From contig DATMNI010000046.1 in the NCBI GenBank assembly GCA_035570275.1, forward strand, positions 1 to 27,770: a stretch of DNA of 27,770 nucleotides, read 5' to 3'. The position numbers and the translations under genes were made by a program. This document shows, piece by piece, positions 1 through 6,394 of this stretch (the first letter of the stretch is position 1; every line of letters starts with the position of its first letter). Under the pieces are notes generated by a model. That model was not told the DNA's origin and searched no databases. It saw only the letters and a program-made list of their open reading frames with translations. Origin of the DNA: DATMNI01 sp035570275. Lineage in GTDB: Bacteria; Acidobacteriota; Terriglobia; Bryobacterales; Bryobacteraceae.

Positions 1-600
1 GTGCGCGTGGGCTGGGAGCAATTCCAGGTTGCTCACGTGGTTGACGATCAGCAGCAGACAGCCCTGCGTAGTGGTGATGCTGGAGTGAGCGCTGGCGGGC
101 AAAGCCACTTCGTAGTCGCCGGGCTGCAGCGTGTGATCCTCAAACCGGACGTCGCCCTCCAGGACATAAGAATGCTCGGGGCCGGCGTGGCTGTGGGAAG
201 GGAAAACGGAGCCGCCCGTCATGCGAACCAGGGACGTAGTCATGCCGGTTTGGCGATCGAAGAACAGCAGCTTCGAGGTCACTCCCGGGAACGGGGTCGC
301 CTTCCATTCACCTTCATGGGCACGAAGCACGGTGCGCTTCGGCAGGACTCCGCTCACCTGGCTTAGCAGTTTTTCCCGCACCCGCGGGTGGGGCGCCGCC
401 TCAGGCAGTGCGTAAACCGTCTGGGCCGCGGCTTCGCGAAACTCCCGCAGTTCCGACTGGCACACGGCGCATCCCGCCTCCACGTGCTGCTGGAATCCGG
501 AAGCAATGTCGGGGTCTAGCAGACCGAGGCTGCTCAGCAACGCCCACTCGCGCAGTTCATCGGTCACCGCCTGGTGTTTTGCCTGGACCTCGAAAATCAT
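1..600 (-). CDS. ChrR/cupin-type anti-sigma factor, partial (3' end beyond window)
   Basis: The frame is open from an ATG at 600 to the window edge, giving 200 residues without a stop. An N-terminal helical region contains H39-x4-C44-x2-C47, which resembles the zinc-binding motif of ZAS anti-sigma factors. A cupin fold follows at about residues 110-190, with the metal-ligand pattern PSHSHAGPEHSYVLEGD and a later ALPASAHSS. This two-part layout is that of ChrR-like anti-sigma factors, which hold an ECF sigma factor until a stress signal (singlet oxygen or peroxides in the studied cases) is sensed through the metal sites. The ATG overlaps the stop of the upstream sigma gene by 4 bases (ATGA), so the two are almost certainly co-translated partners. 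The actual signal cannot be told from the sequence. Confidence 0.85.
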   Translation of the reverse strand, partial: MIFEVQAKHQAVTDELREWALLSSLGLLDPDIASGFQQHVEAGCAVCQSELREFREAAAQTVYALPEAAPHPRVREKLLSQVSGVLPKRTVLRAHEGEWKATPFPGVTSKLLFFDRQTGMTTSLVRMTGGSVFPSHSHAGPEHSYVLEGDVRFEDHTLQPGDYEVALPASAHSSITTTQGCLLLIVNHVSNLELLPAHAH

Positions 601-1232
601 ACCAACTCCCCCAGGGTGGCCCGGAGCTTCATCATTCCCTGCCGGACGCGGGTTTTCACCGTGCCCAACGGCTGTTTGAGACGGACCGCCAATTCGCTGT
701 GGGTGAAGCCCGAGAACACCGCCAGTTCCACGGCCTGGCGTTGTTCCGGAGTGAGCGCCCCCAGCGCCGAGGCGACACGCTTCCGTTGCCCGCTTCCTTG
801 TGCTAACTGTTCCGGAGTGGGCGTGGTGGCCGGAAATTGGGTTTGCTCCGGCAAGGGATCTTCCAGACGGGTACGCGATTCGCGCGCGCGCAGGCGGTCA
901 ATCGCCCGGGTCCGTGCCAGCATCACCAGCCAGGTGCCCACACTGCCCCGGTCGTTAGAATAGCCGCCCGCAGTTTTCCAAACTTGCATATAGACGTCCA
1001 GGGTGATTTCCTCGGCATCGGCCGTATCCCGAAGCATCCGCAAGGCGATCGTGTAAACCAACCGGTTGCTTTCGTCATACAGGTCCGCCAGCGCCGACTG
1101 GTCCCCGGCCGCACAACGCGCAACCAGCCCCTGCCAGCCCGCCTGAGCCGATGATTTTTGCCGGGCTTCCGCCGAGGCAAAACCAGCTCCAATACCTGTT
1201 ACGAATGAAGGCCCGATTTTGGATTGTTTCAT
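597..1232 (-). CDS. ECF RNA polymerase sigma factor (sigma-70 family)
   Basis: This encodes a two-domain extracytoplasmic-function sigma factor that would direct RNA polymerase to a small regulon. The sigma-2 region carries GDQSALADLYDE, LRDTADAEEITLDVYMQVWK and GSVGTWLVMLARTRAIDRLR. The C-terminal sigma-4 helix-turn-helix contains LTPEQRQAVELAVFSGFTHSELA and GTVKTRVRQGMMKLR. The frame opens further upstream to a TTG at 1286, but the ATG at 1232 is preferred because it gives the usual family length of about 211 residues. A TATACT hexamer (minus strand, 1263-1268) could be a -10 element, and no good -35 was seen. Its stop overlaps the start of the cupin anti-sigma gene. It belongs broadly with the SigK/ChrR-associated ECF groups, but the exact group needs a profile search. 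Confidence 0.9.
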   Translation of the reverse strand: MKQSKIGPSFVTGIGAGFASAEARQKSSAQAGWQGLVARCAAGDQSALADLYDESNRLVYTIALRMLRDTADAEEITLDVYMQVWKTAGGYSNDRGSVGTWLVMLARTRAIDRLRARESRTRLEDPLPEQTQFPATTPTPEQLAQGSGQRKRVASALGALTPEQRQAVELAVFSGFTHSELAVRLKQPLGTVKTRVRQGMMKLRATLGELV

Positions 1233-1318
1233 TCTGGCGGCAACCCGACGCCGCTCGCCCTCAGTATATCGTGTGGCGGCGCACAATGGTCCGGCTAAGG
1301 CGGCTGGAATGAGGGGAC

Positions 1319-1337
1319 TGCCAGGAAGAATCTGGCA
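1319..1337. other. Short hairpin between the sigma gene and the cytochrome operon
   Basis: TGCCAG (1319-1324) and CTGGCA (1332-1337) are perfect complements around a 7-base loop. The hairpin lies in the roughly 200 bp between the last cytochrome gene and the sigma gene, both on the minus strand. There is no T-run, so a terminator role is only possible. Confidence 0.3.
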
Positions 1338-1440
1338 TGCGGGAGTGGGGTTCGCACAAACATAGGCGTTCGAAGGAGGAGGCGGATGCCGGTCCCGTCG
1401 AGGTGGCGCCGGGCCGGCGAGGCGAGAACCAGTCGCCCTT

Positions 1441-1489
1441 GGTGGCGGCAGTGGCGGTAGCGGCGGTGGCGGTGGCGGCGGTGGCGGCG
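1441..1489. repeat. GGC/GGT-rich simple repeat directly after a stop codon
   Basis: The plus strand is an uninterrupted run of GGCGGT/GGTGGC-like triplets, broken by a few A or T substitutions. It abuts the TAG stop (1490-1492) of the minus-strand cytochrome gene. The tract is G-rich on the plus strand and C-rich in the transcript of the cytochrome operon. It produces long alanine/valine frames that are artefacts. Confidence 0.75.
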
Positions 1490-2962
1490 CTAATGCTTGC
1501 TCTCGACGATGCCCAGGTCGGTCAGCACTTTGGGATTCGCTTCATCCATGGCCAGCAGGTTGTGGCAGGCGTTGCAATCCTGCGAGATCGACTTTCCATC
1601 TTTGGCCGCATGCGACCCGTCGTGGCAGCGGAAGCAGCCGGGGAAATCGGTGTGGCCGAGGTTCACCGGGTAGGCGGCCCAGGTGACTTTCATTTCGGGG
1701 AAGATGTTACGGCCCCAGATGGCGGCCAGTTCCCTGGCGGATGAAGTCACTTCGGACTGCCGCTTGGCCCAGAGAGCCGGATAGCTGTCCTGATAGTATT
1801 TGGCAAACGCCGCCGGAATCTTCTGCTCCGCCTCTTCCCGGCTGGCGTAGGCGGCTTTCAAAATCTCCACGGCTTTCTTCTTGGCAAATGGCAGGGCAGG
1901 CGACAGGAGGCCGGCCGCCATGGCCTTGTCCACGCCGCGGTCCGGCAGGTCGTAACTGTGGGCCGGGCGATTGTGGCAGTCCATGCAATCCATCTGGCGG
2001 ATGGGCGGTCTATTAGAAACAACGCTCGCGCCGCCGCCTTCGGGCTTGGCGTCGGGCGTGGCGTATAGCGTCCTGCGCCCATCGGGGCCGTTGTATTCGA
2101 CCCAGGGAATGTTCTGGCGCTGCTCATCGGTGGCGGCATATCGAATGCTCACGCCCGGACCCAGATGGGTGCCATGGATGCCGATGCCGCCGTTGCCGCC
2201 GCCGATCTTCATCAGCAGCACGGTTTTGGTGAGCGTGTTGGTTTCGTCGTCGGCGAACTTGGAAACCACCTTGATGCGGTCCTCGCCGTATTTCTGCGGC
2301 CAGTGGCACTGCTCGCACGTTTCGCGGGCGGGGCGCAGGTTGTGCACAGGGGTGGGAATGGGCCTGGGGTAAGTGTTCAACGTGACGGCTATCAACTGCC
2401 CCATGCCGGAGAGCTTGCTCTTCACGAACCAGCCGGCGCCGGGACCGATGTGGCACTTCACGCACTCCACGTTGGAGTGCGGCGAGTTCTGGTAGGCCGT
2501 GAATTCGGGCTGCATCACGGTATGGCAGGTCTGGCCGCAGAACGTCACCGAGTCCATGTAGTTGACCGCCCCGTATCCAATCTGGCTGGCCACGACGATG
2601 TTCAGCACGGTGGTGCCCCCCAGGAAATAAACCAGCCGCCGCATGTCGGAATTGGCCCAGGTGAGGGGCGGGAATTCGGGCGGATAGATACCGCTGCGGC
2701 CCTCGCGCTTGCGCTTGAGCCACATCCCCAGCGGGACCAGGATCAGGCCGCCGAAGAAGGGGCCCGGCAGCGTGAGGAAGGCCAGAATGCCGATGTATGG
2801 ATTCTTGGTGTCGCCCCCCATCGTGATGGGCAGCAGGAAAAGCCAAAAAACCGTGGCGCTGGTAACCAACACCACGCCAATCAGGCTGATCCAGTTGTTA
2901 GACAGGTGGATGAAGGGCGCTAACCAGCCGCGCCCCCGGCGTGCGGAATCGTTTGGTGTCAT
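1490..2962 (-). CDS. Membrane-anchored multihaem cytochrome c, NapC/NrfH/ImcH-like
   Basis: This 490-residue protein has three predicted membrane helices at about 22-48, 57-82 and 108-128, then a periplasmic domain with haem sites. Five canonical CXXCH motifs start at C167, C216, C326, C443 and C463. The first candidate site is CGQTCH at C142, with three residues between the cysteines, followed by TVMQPE. NapC/NrfH-type proteins oxidise menaquinol and hand electrons to periplasmic partners. The extra helices and higher haem number recall Geobacter ImcH more than NapC, but that is my comparison and not a search result. It is the last gene of the six-gene operon, starting 9 bases after the CbcL-like gene. 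A role in electron export to a periplasmic or extracellular acceptor is inferred. Confidence 0.85.
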   Translation of the reverse strand: MTPNDSARRGRGWLAPFIHLSNNWISLIGVVLVTSATVFWLFLLPITMGGDTKNPYIGILAFLTLPGPFFGGLILVPLGMWLKRKREGRSGIYPPEFPPLTWANSDMRRLVYFLGGTTVLNIVVASQIGYGAVNYMDSVTFCGQTCHTVMQPEFTAYQNSPHSNVECVKCHIGPGAGWFVKSKLSGMGQLIAVTLNTYPRPIPTPVHNLRPARETCEQCHWPQKYGEDRIKVVSKFADDETNTLTKTVLLMKIGGGNGGIGIHGTHLGPGVSIRYAATDEQRQNIPWVEYNGPDGRRTLYATPDAKPEGGGASVVSNRPPIRQMDCMDCHNRPAHSYDLPDRGVDKAMAAGLLSPALPFAKKKAVEILKAAYASREEAEQKIPAAFAKYYQDSYPALWAKRQSEVTSSARELAAIWGRNIFPEMKVTWAAYPVNLGHTDFPGCFRCHDGSHAAKDGKSISQDCNACHNLLAMDEANPKVLTDLGIVESKH

Positions 2963-2971
2963 GCTCGGTAA

Positions 2972-4678
2972 TCAGTCGCCCGAAACCTTCGCGGGCGCAA
3001 CTTGCTCCCTTGAGTGCTCTTCTTTCTTAACACTACTCCCAGTCAGGAACGCGGTGTTCAACGGATAGACGTCGGGATCGAACATGACGGAGTAGAAGTG
3101 CCAGACCACGATGGCCAGCGTTGCCAGCAGCGCCTCATAGAAGTGGACCGAGGTGGCCACGTCCAGCCAGGCTTTCGGCAACAGCTTCATGGCCAGATTG
3201 TTGGCCCAAAGCAGCAGGCCGGTGGCGATCATCACGATGGCGCCCCAGGCCACTGCCCAGTACTCGAGCTTTTCGATGTAGCTATGCGCCGACCGCGGCG
3301 GTGGCCGGTCCCCCAGCCCCAGGTTGTAGGCGAAACCGGAGAGCGCCTCGCGTGGATCGTTCCGGTTAGGCAGCATCTCCAGCCAGTGGTCGCGCAATTT
3401 GCGGTTGACGATCAGCGCAACCAGGTGTGTGAGCGAAACCGCGATGAAAATAGCCGCGGCCACGCGATGGATCACGCTGCGCAAAGAGTGCGCGCCTTCC
3501 AGCCACAGCAGCGGGCGCGCCCACATTTGGTCCGGGTACTTGAGCGCGAAGCCGGTCCACGCCAGCGTAAGGAAGGAAATCAAGAGTACGGCGTGCTGCA
3601 CGCGCTCGAAAGGCAGCATGCGAAGGCGGTGGCCGGTGGCCGGTGGCCGGTGGCCAGTGGCCGGTGGCCGGATGCCGGTGGCCGGTGGCCGGATGCCGGC
3701 GAAGCGCAGCCGGAACAGTTTGCGTAACCAATCGCCGCCATTGTGCAGCAGCATCAGCCCGATGGTCACCGGGATCGCGAAGAGATAGAACCGCCTCACC
3801 AACCGGAGCGCTTCCGGCTCGGTCTTGCCTTCCGGAACGTGCACCTGGCTGATCGCAAATCGCGAGCCCGCGCCGGGGTGGCACTGGCCGCAGGTCTTGG
3901 GCAGGTTCCTGGCGTTGATGGTGGATTTCGGATCGGAGGAGGCCAGAATGTTGTGGACGCCGTGGCAACTGGCGCAGTTGGCCACGGTCTGAGAGCCCGC
4001 CTTGGCGGCCAGGCCGTGGAAGGAGGAATCGAAGCTGATCAGGCGGTCGGACGGCATGCCGAACCTGCGGGTCAGCCGGACATCGCCGTGGCAGCTTCCG
4101 CAGGTGTCTCGAATGTGCGCCTGGTTCACTGGCGAGGCCTCGCTCGAATGCTTGATAATGTTGTGCTCGCCGTGGCAATCCGTGCACAGCGGCGCTTGCG
4201 TGATGCCCCGTGCCAGAGCCTGGCCGTGGACGCTGGCCCGGAACTGCTCCACCACCTCGCTATGGCACATGCCGCAGGTATCGGGCACCGCCATGCGGAA
4301 GGCTTGCGATTTCGTCGCCATCAACTCATGCGCGCTTCCATGGCAAAGAGCGCAATCGGGGGCGCCTTCATTGCCCGCTTTCCGCGCCTGGCCATGGACG
4401 CCTTTGGCATAGTCGCCGGCCTGATCGATATGGCAGGTGGTGCAGGCGGGCTTGGCGATTCCGGCGGGGTGGGGATATTGGGCGTGAGATTCGTGGCAGG
4501 TGTCGCAGGCGAGGCCCGTGTGCGCACTCTTTTTCAGCTTCTGCCCTTGATCGTGGCAGGCGGCGCACTCCACGGGTTTCGCTTTCTCTGCGGCGGACAG
4601 ATGGGCGGCGGCTGCCCAGACGAGCAGACCGAGAAGGGCAGAACCGGACCTTAGACCAAATAAGGCGCGGTTCCTCAT
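2972..4678 (-). CDS. Nine-haem cytochrome c fused to b-type cytochrome membrane domain, CbcL-like
   Basis: From the ATG at 4678 the product is 568 residues. It begins with a signal peptide or anchor (1-30) and has nine CXXCH motifs starting at C38, C58, C79, C109, C135, C165, C193, C235 and C263. Five membrane helices follow at about 295-316, 360-380, 401-424, 481-503 and 511-533. They carry histidines suited to b-haem ligation (H362, H404, H418, H512, H527), as in HydC/FdnI-type cytochromes. Geobacter CbcL, an inner-membrane quinol oxidase for low-potential metal respiration, has the same nine-c-haem plus di-b-haem plan. The frame extends upstream to 4756, but that would overlap the preceding gene, and the signal peptide fixes the start at 4678, 4 bases after that gene's stop. 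A Pro/Arg-rich insert at 329-351 between helices 1 and 2 is encoded by a heptanucleotide array. Confidence 0.85.
   Translation of the reverse strand: MRNRALFGLRSGSALLGLLVWAAAAHLSAAEKAKPVECAACHDQGQKLKKSAHTGLACDTCHESHAQYPHPAGIAKPACTTCHIDQAGDYAKGVHGQARKAGNEGAPDCALCHGSAHELMATKSQAFRMAVPDTCGMCHSEVVEQFRASVHGQALARGITQAPLCTDCHGEHNIIKHSSEASPVNQAHIRDTCGSCHGDVRLTRRFGMPSDRLISFDSSFHGLAAKAGSQTVANCASCHGVHNILASSDPKSTINARNLPKTCGQCHPGAGSRFAISQVHVPEGKTEPEALRLVRRFYLFAIPVTIGLMLLHNGGDWLRKLFRLRFAGIRPPATGIRPPATGHRPPATGHRLRMLPFERVQHAVLLISFLTLAWTGFALKYPDQMWARPLLWLEGAHSLRSVIHRVAAAIFIAVSLTHLVALIVNRKLRDHWLEMLPNRNDPREALSGFAYNLGLGDRPPPRSAHSYIEKLEYWAVAWGAIVMIATGLLLWANNLAMKLLPKAWLDVATSVHFYEALLATLAIVVWHFYSVMFDPDVYPLNTAFLTGSSVKKEEHSREQVAPAKVSGD
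3628..3697. repeat. Heptanucleotide tandem array inside the CbcL-like gene (10 units)
   Basis: Ten contiguous 7-bp units read on the plus strand: seven GGTGGCC, one AGTGGCC and two GGATGCC. Read on the minus strand, three units make one seven-residue repeat of the type RPPATG(I/H). Most unit junctions create CCGG. Seven is not a multiple of three, so gaining or losing one or two units shifts the cytochrome frame. The same unit family recurs at 13569-13652. Confidence 0.95.
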
Positions 4679-4682
4679 ACGA

Positions 4683-4967
4683 TCAAGACCCCAGGTTGGA
4701 CGCCTTGACGAAGCTGTCGTAAACGTACGCAGCCCCGACCACAAGGCCAAATACAACGGTTGCCAGCGTCAGGATTTTGCCCCACTTGTCGATGACATCG
4801 AGTGTGTGGGCTACGGCCGCCTGTTGCGGAACCACCGAGGCTCCGTGCATAAGGTGCAAGTTGTCATCTTCGCCGCGGGACACCGTCTTGCGCCAAATGA
4901 ATAGCACCAGAACGGAAACCGCCAGCAGCGTCTCCAAAACGATAAACGGACCGAAATTCAGATTCAT
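4683..4967 (-). CDS. Small two-helix membrane protein of the cytochrome operon
   Basis: This 94-residue protein has hydrophobic helices at about 6-25 and 64-86, joined by a polar loop of about 40 residues with several histidines (HLMHGA) but no CXXCH. I do not recognise the family. A good ribosome site (AGGGG, 7-8 bases before the ATG) supports the start. It ends 4 bases before the CbcL-like gene, so the two are probably translationally coupled. A role as a small accessory or assembly subunit of the cytochrome b/c complex is inferred from position alone. Confidence 0.7.
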   Translation of the reverse strand: MNLNFGPFIVLETLLAVSVLVLFIWRKTVSRGEDDNLHLMHGASVVPQQAAVAHTLDVIDKWGKILTLATVVFGLVVGAAYVYDSFVKASNLGS

Positions 4968-4996
4968 AGTTCACCCCTAGTTCGTCAAGTTCACAG

Positions 4997-5065
4997 CCGG
5001 ATTTACGCACACCGATTTACGCCACGGATTCACCCATCCGGATTCACCCACCCGGATTCACGCGC
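4997..5065. repeat. Degenerate 13-15 bp tandem repeat, five copies
   Basis: Five successive copies fit a consensus near CCGGATTCACCCA. They start at about 4997, 5012, 5025, 5038 and 5052, with later copies closest to the consensus. The array fills most of the gap between the Cys4 protein gene and the small membrane protein gene. It runs into the last codons and stop of the former. It lies in the operon's transcript. Confidence 0.8.
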
Positions 5066-5459
5066 CCAGGTGTATGACCGAGCCCGCGACCGGACCCGAA
5101 TGCAGCGCGCTAACACTCCTCCTGTCAAAACTTCTGGCGGTGGCCTCTTCGATGGCTTCGACCACCGGCAGCAGATAGGCGTCAAGGGCGCACTGCACCT
5201 GCTGGCGGGTTTCGCACGAGCCGTCGGCCGCCTGCGCCGCGCAGACGGTGCAAACATTCTTGCGGATCGCCTGGATGTACACCCTAATATCGTCGCTTTG
5301 CACGGACTGGATGGCTGCGGCCACCTCCGGAAAAAGGCGGAACAGCGCGCAATTGGACGGTTCGTCCAGACCGCACTGGCCTTCGGTGTTCCTGTCGGTG
5401 CACACGCCGCAGATCCGGTTTCGGACTATAGCCTCCAGTTGTAGTAAAGAAAGTTCCAT
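5058..5459 (-). CDS. Small protein with two identical Cys4 motifs, probable metal or Fe-S binder
   Basis: The 133-residue product has two copies of C-x2-C-x8-C-x7-C, at C17/C20/C29/C37 and C70/C73/C82/C90. Each is followed by an ALF or ALDAY helix start. The two halves align with each other (RNRICGVC against RKNVCTVC), so this is an internal duplication. The spacing would suit two zinc sites or two Fe-S clusters, and nothing in the sequence decides between them. I recall no named family. The frame is open upstream, but a strong AGGAGG eight bases before the ATG at 5459 fixes this start. Its place in an operon with two quinol-linked cytochromes suggests a redox or cofactor-handling role, which is inference. 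Confidence 0.8.
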   Translation of the reverse strand: MELSLLQLEAIVRNRICGVCTDRNTEGQCGLDEPSNCALFRLFPEVAAAIQSVQSDDIRVYIQAIRKNVCTVCAAQAADGSCETRQQVQCALDAYLLPVVEAIEEATARSFDRRSVSALHSGPVAGSVIHLGA

Positions 5460-5536
5460 TTCAGCTTCCTCCTGTCCTAATGCTTCCTGAGTAAAAGTAC
5501 AATGCACGCCGGAGACCACGCCGCCGGCGACGGGAG

Positions 5537-5977
5537 CTAATGAAGTTTGTATTGGCCGGACGGAGAGGAAGTTGGAGGGTGTGGGCTTAGTGGCGCACCC
5601 TCCGAGCCGGCACTGGGGGATATTGCACTCCGAACTGACGCGCTGTGGAATTGTGGAACACGAAGCGCGGCTGCCATGATGGCAAGCAGAACCGTGTCGA
5701 TGGGATCCTCCTCGGAAACCACCGAGACGATTCCGGCATCCCAAGCCTCAGCCAGCCGCCCGGGCTCCATGCGACTAATCAGGACGATCCGCTCCGGATT
5801 GCGCAGGGGGAGGAGCAGCCGCTCGAACGAAGCTTCATCCAGAACCAGAACGCCGTTCAGCGAAGGATCCGGACGCTCCACCAACTCCACACGCCAGGCG
5901 CAACTGCGGACAACGGCTTCCCGAATGGCCGCGGAGTACTTGTTATCGGCGATCGAAAGCCTAACCGTTTGCAACAT
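5537..5977 (-). CDS. Degenerate receiver-like (CheY-fold) protein
   Basis: This is a 146-residue soluble protein. The N-terminal half has an alternating pattern like a response-regulator receiver: an opening strand with IAD, a GVLVLDE strand end at the usual phospho-aspartate position, then RIVLIS, then an AGIVSVVSEEDP stretch. No clear lysine of the conserved receiver set was found, and the last 40 residues are a low-complexity Ser/Pro tail. GGAG about eight bases before the ATG supports the start, so the longer upstream frame (to 6262), which runs through the cytochrome gene, is rejected. It lies 29 bases after the monohaem cytochrome gene. It may act as a protein-interaction module for the neighbouring sigma-54 activator, which itself has no receiver domain. 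That is speculative. Confidence 0.65.
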   Translation of the reverse strand: MLQTVRLSIADNKYSAAIREAVVRSCAWRVELVERPDPSLNGVLVLDEASFERLLLPLRNPERIVLISRMEPGRLAEAWDAGIVSVVSEEDPIDTVLLAIMAAALRVPQFHSASVRSAISPSAGSEGAPLSPHPPTSSPSGQYKLH

Positions 5978-6006
5978 GGCCCACTCCAAACCCCCACCGC
6001 AATCAG

Positions 6007-6225
6007 CTACTTCTTTTCCTGGTAGCCGTCCAGGTTCTTGTGCCCGGCGTAGTACTTGCCGGCATCGGTCAAGTCCTTGGGCTTGGTTTTGGAATCGATA
6101 TGGCAGAAAGTGCAGGCTTTCCTGGTGCTCTTCATATATTCCGGCTTGCCGTACGAGGCCGTGGAGCAAACCAGGAATCCTCCCAGCAGAATGACGGCCG
6201 GCAAAGCGATCTTTAAGTGATGCAT
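6007..6225 (-). CDS. Small periplasmic monohaem cytochrome c
   Basis: The 72-residue product starts with a signal peptide (helical core IALPAVILLGGFLVCSTAS) and carries a single haem-binding motif, CTFCH, at 38-42. The rest is lysine-rich with a short tail. After processing it would be under 50 residues, small for a stand-alone class I cytochrome, and no distal methionine is obvious. It could be a soluble electron carrier or a partner subunit for the membrane cytochromes downstream. GGAGG sits 4-8 bases before the ATG. It is the first gene of the operon, about ten bases after the predicted sigma-54 start point. The family is not recognised beyond the haem motif. Confidence 0.8.
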   Translation of the reverse strand: MHHLKIALPAVILLGGFLVCSTASYGKPEYMKSTRKACTFCHIDSKTKPKDLTDAGKYYAGHKNLDGYQEKK

Positions 6226-6244
6226 GATGCCTCCACTTGAAACT

Positions 6245-6262
6245 TAGCAATTGCCAAGCCAT
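6245..6262 (-). promoter_or_regulatory. Predicted sigma-54 (-24/-12) promoter of the cytochrome operon
   Basis: On the minus strand this reads ATGGCTTGGCAATTGCTA. It has TGGC and TTGC separated by exactly seven bases, and the invariant GG and GC separated by exactly ten, as the sigma-54 consensus needs. The predicted start, 12 bases past the -12 GC, is near 6236, just ahead of the GGAGG of the first gene. A sigma-54 activator is encoded divergently right beside it. Confidence 0.75.
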
Positions 6263-6345
6263 CCACTTATTGCCATTGTTACTGCGGATCTGTCGGAAAT
6301 CCCGGCGCTGGTTATGGGGCTATTCCACCCGCAAATCACCGCCGG

Positions 6346-6376
6346 TTGGGCCAATTGCCCCAGAGATTGCTATAAT
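6346..6376 (+). promoter_or_regulatory. Predicted sigma-70-type promoter of the sigma-54 activator gene
   Basis: A perfect TATAAT lies at 6371-6376. A weak TTGGGC -35 lies at 6346-6351 with a 19-base spacer, longer than ideal. Transcription would begin near 6383, about 12 bases before the ATG at 6395. This rules out the in-frame start at 6251, which would lie upstream of the promoter. Confidence 0.55.
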
Positions 6377-6394
6377 CGAAGCGAACCCCCGGTA

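Noticed and set aside
5460..5744. N-terminal extension of the Cys4 protein to 5744
   Set aside because: It overlaps the receiver-like gene on the same strand, and AGGAGG sits directly before the ATG at 5459.
6251..6394. Longer start for the sigma-54 activator at 6251
   Set aside because: It would lie over the predicted sigma-54 promoter and upstream of the TATAAT box at 6371-6376. The extra residues have no domain.
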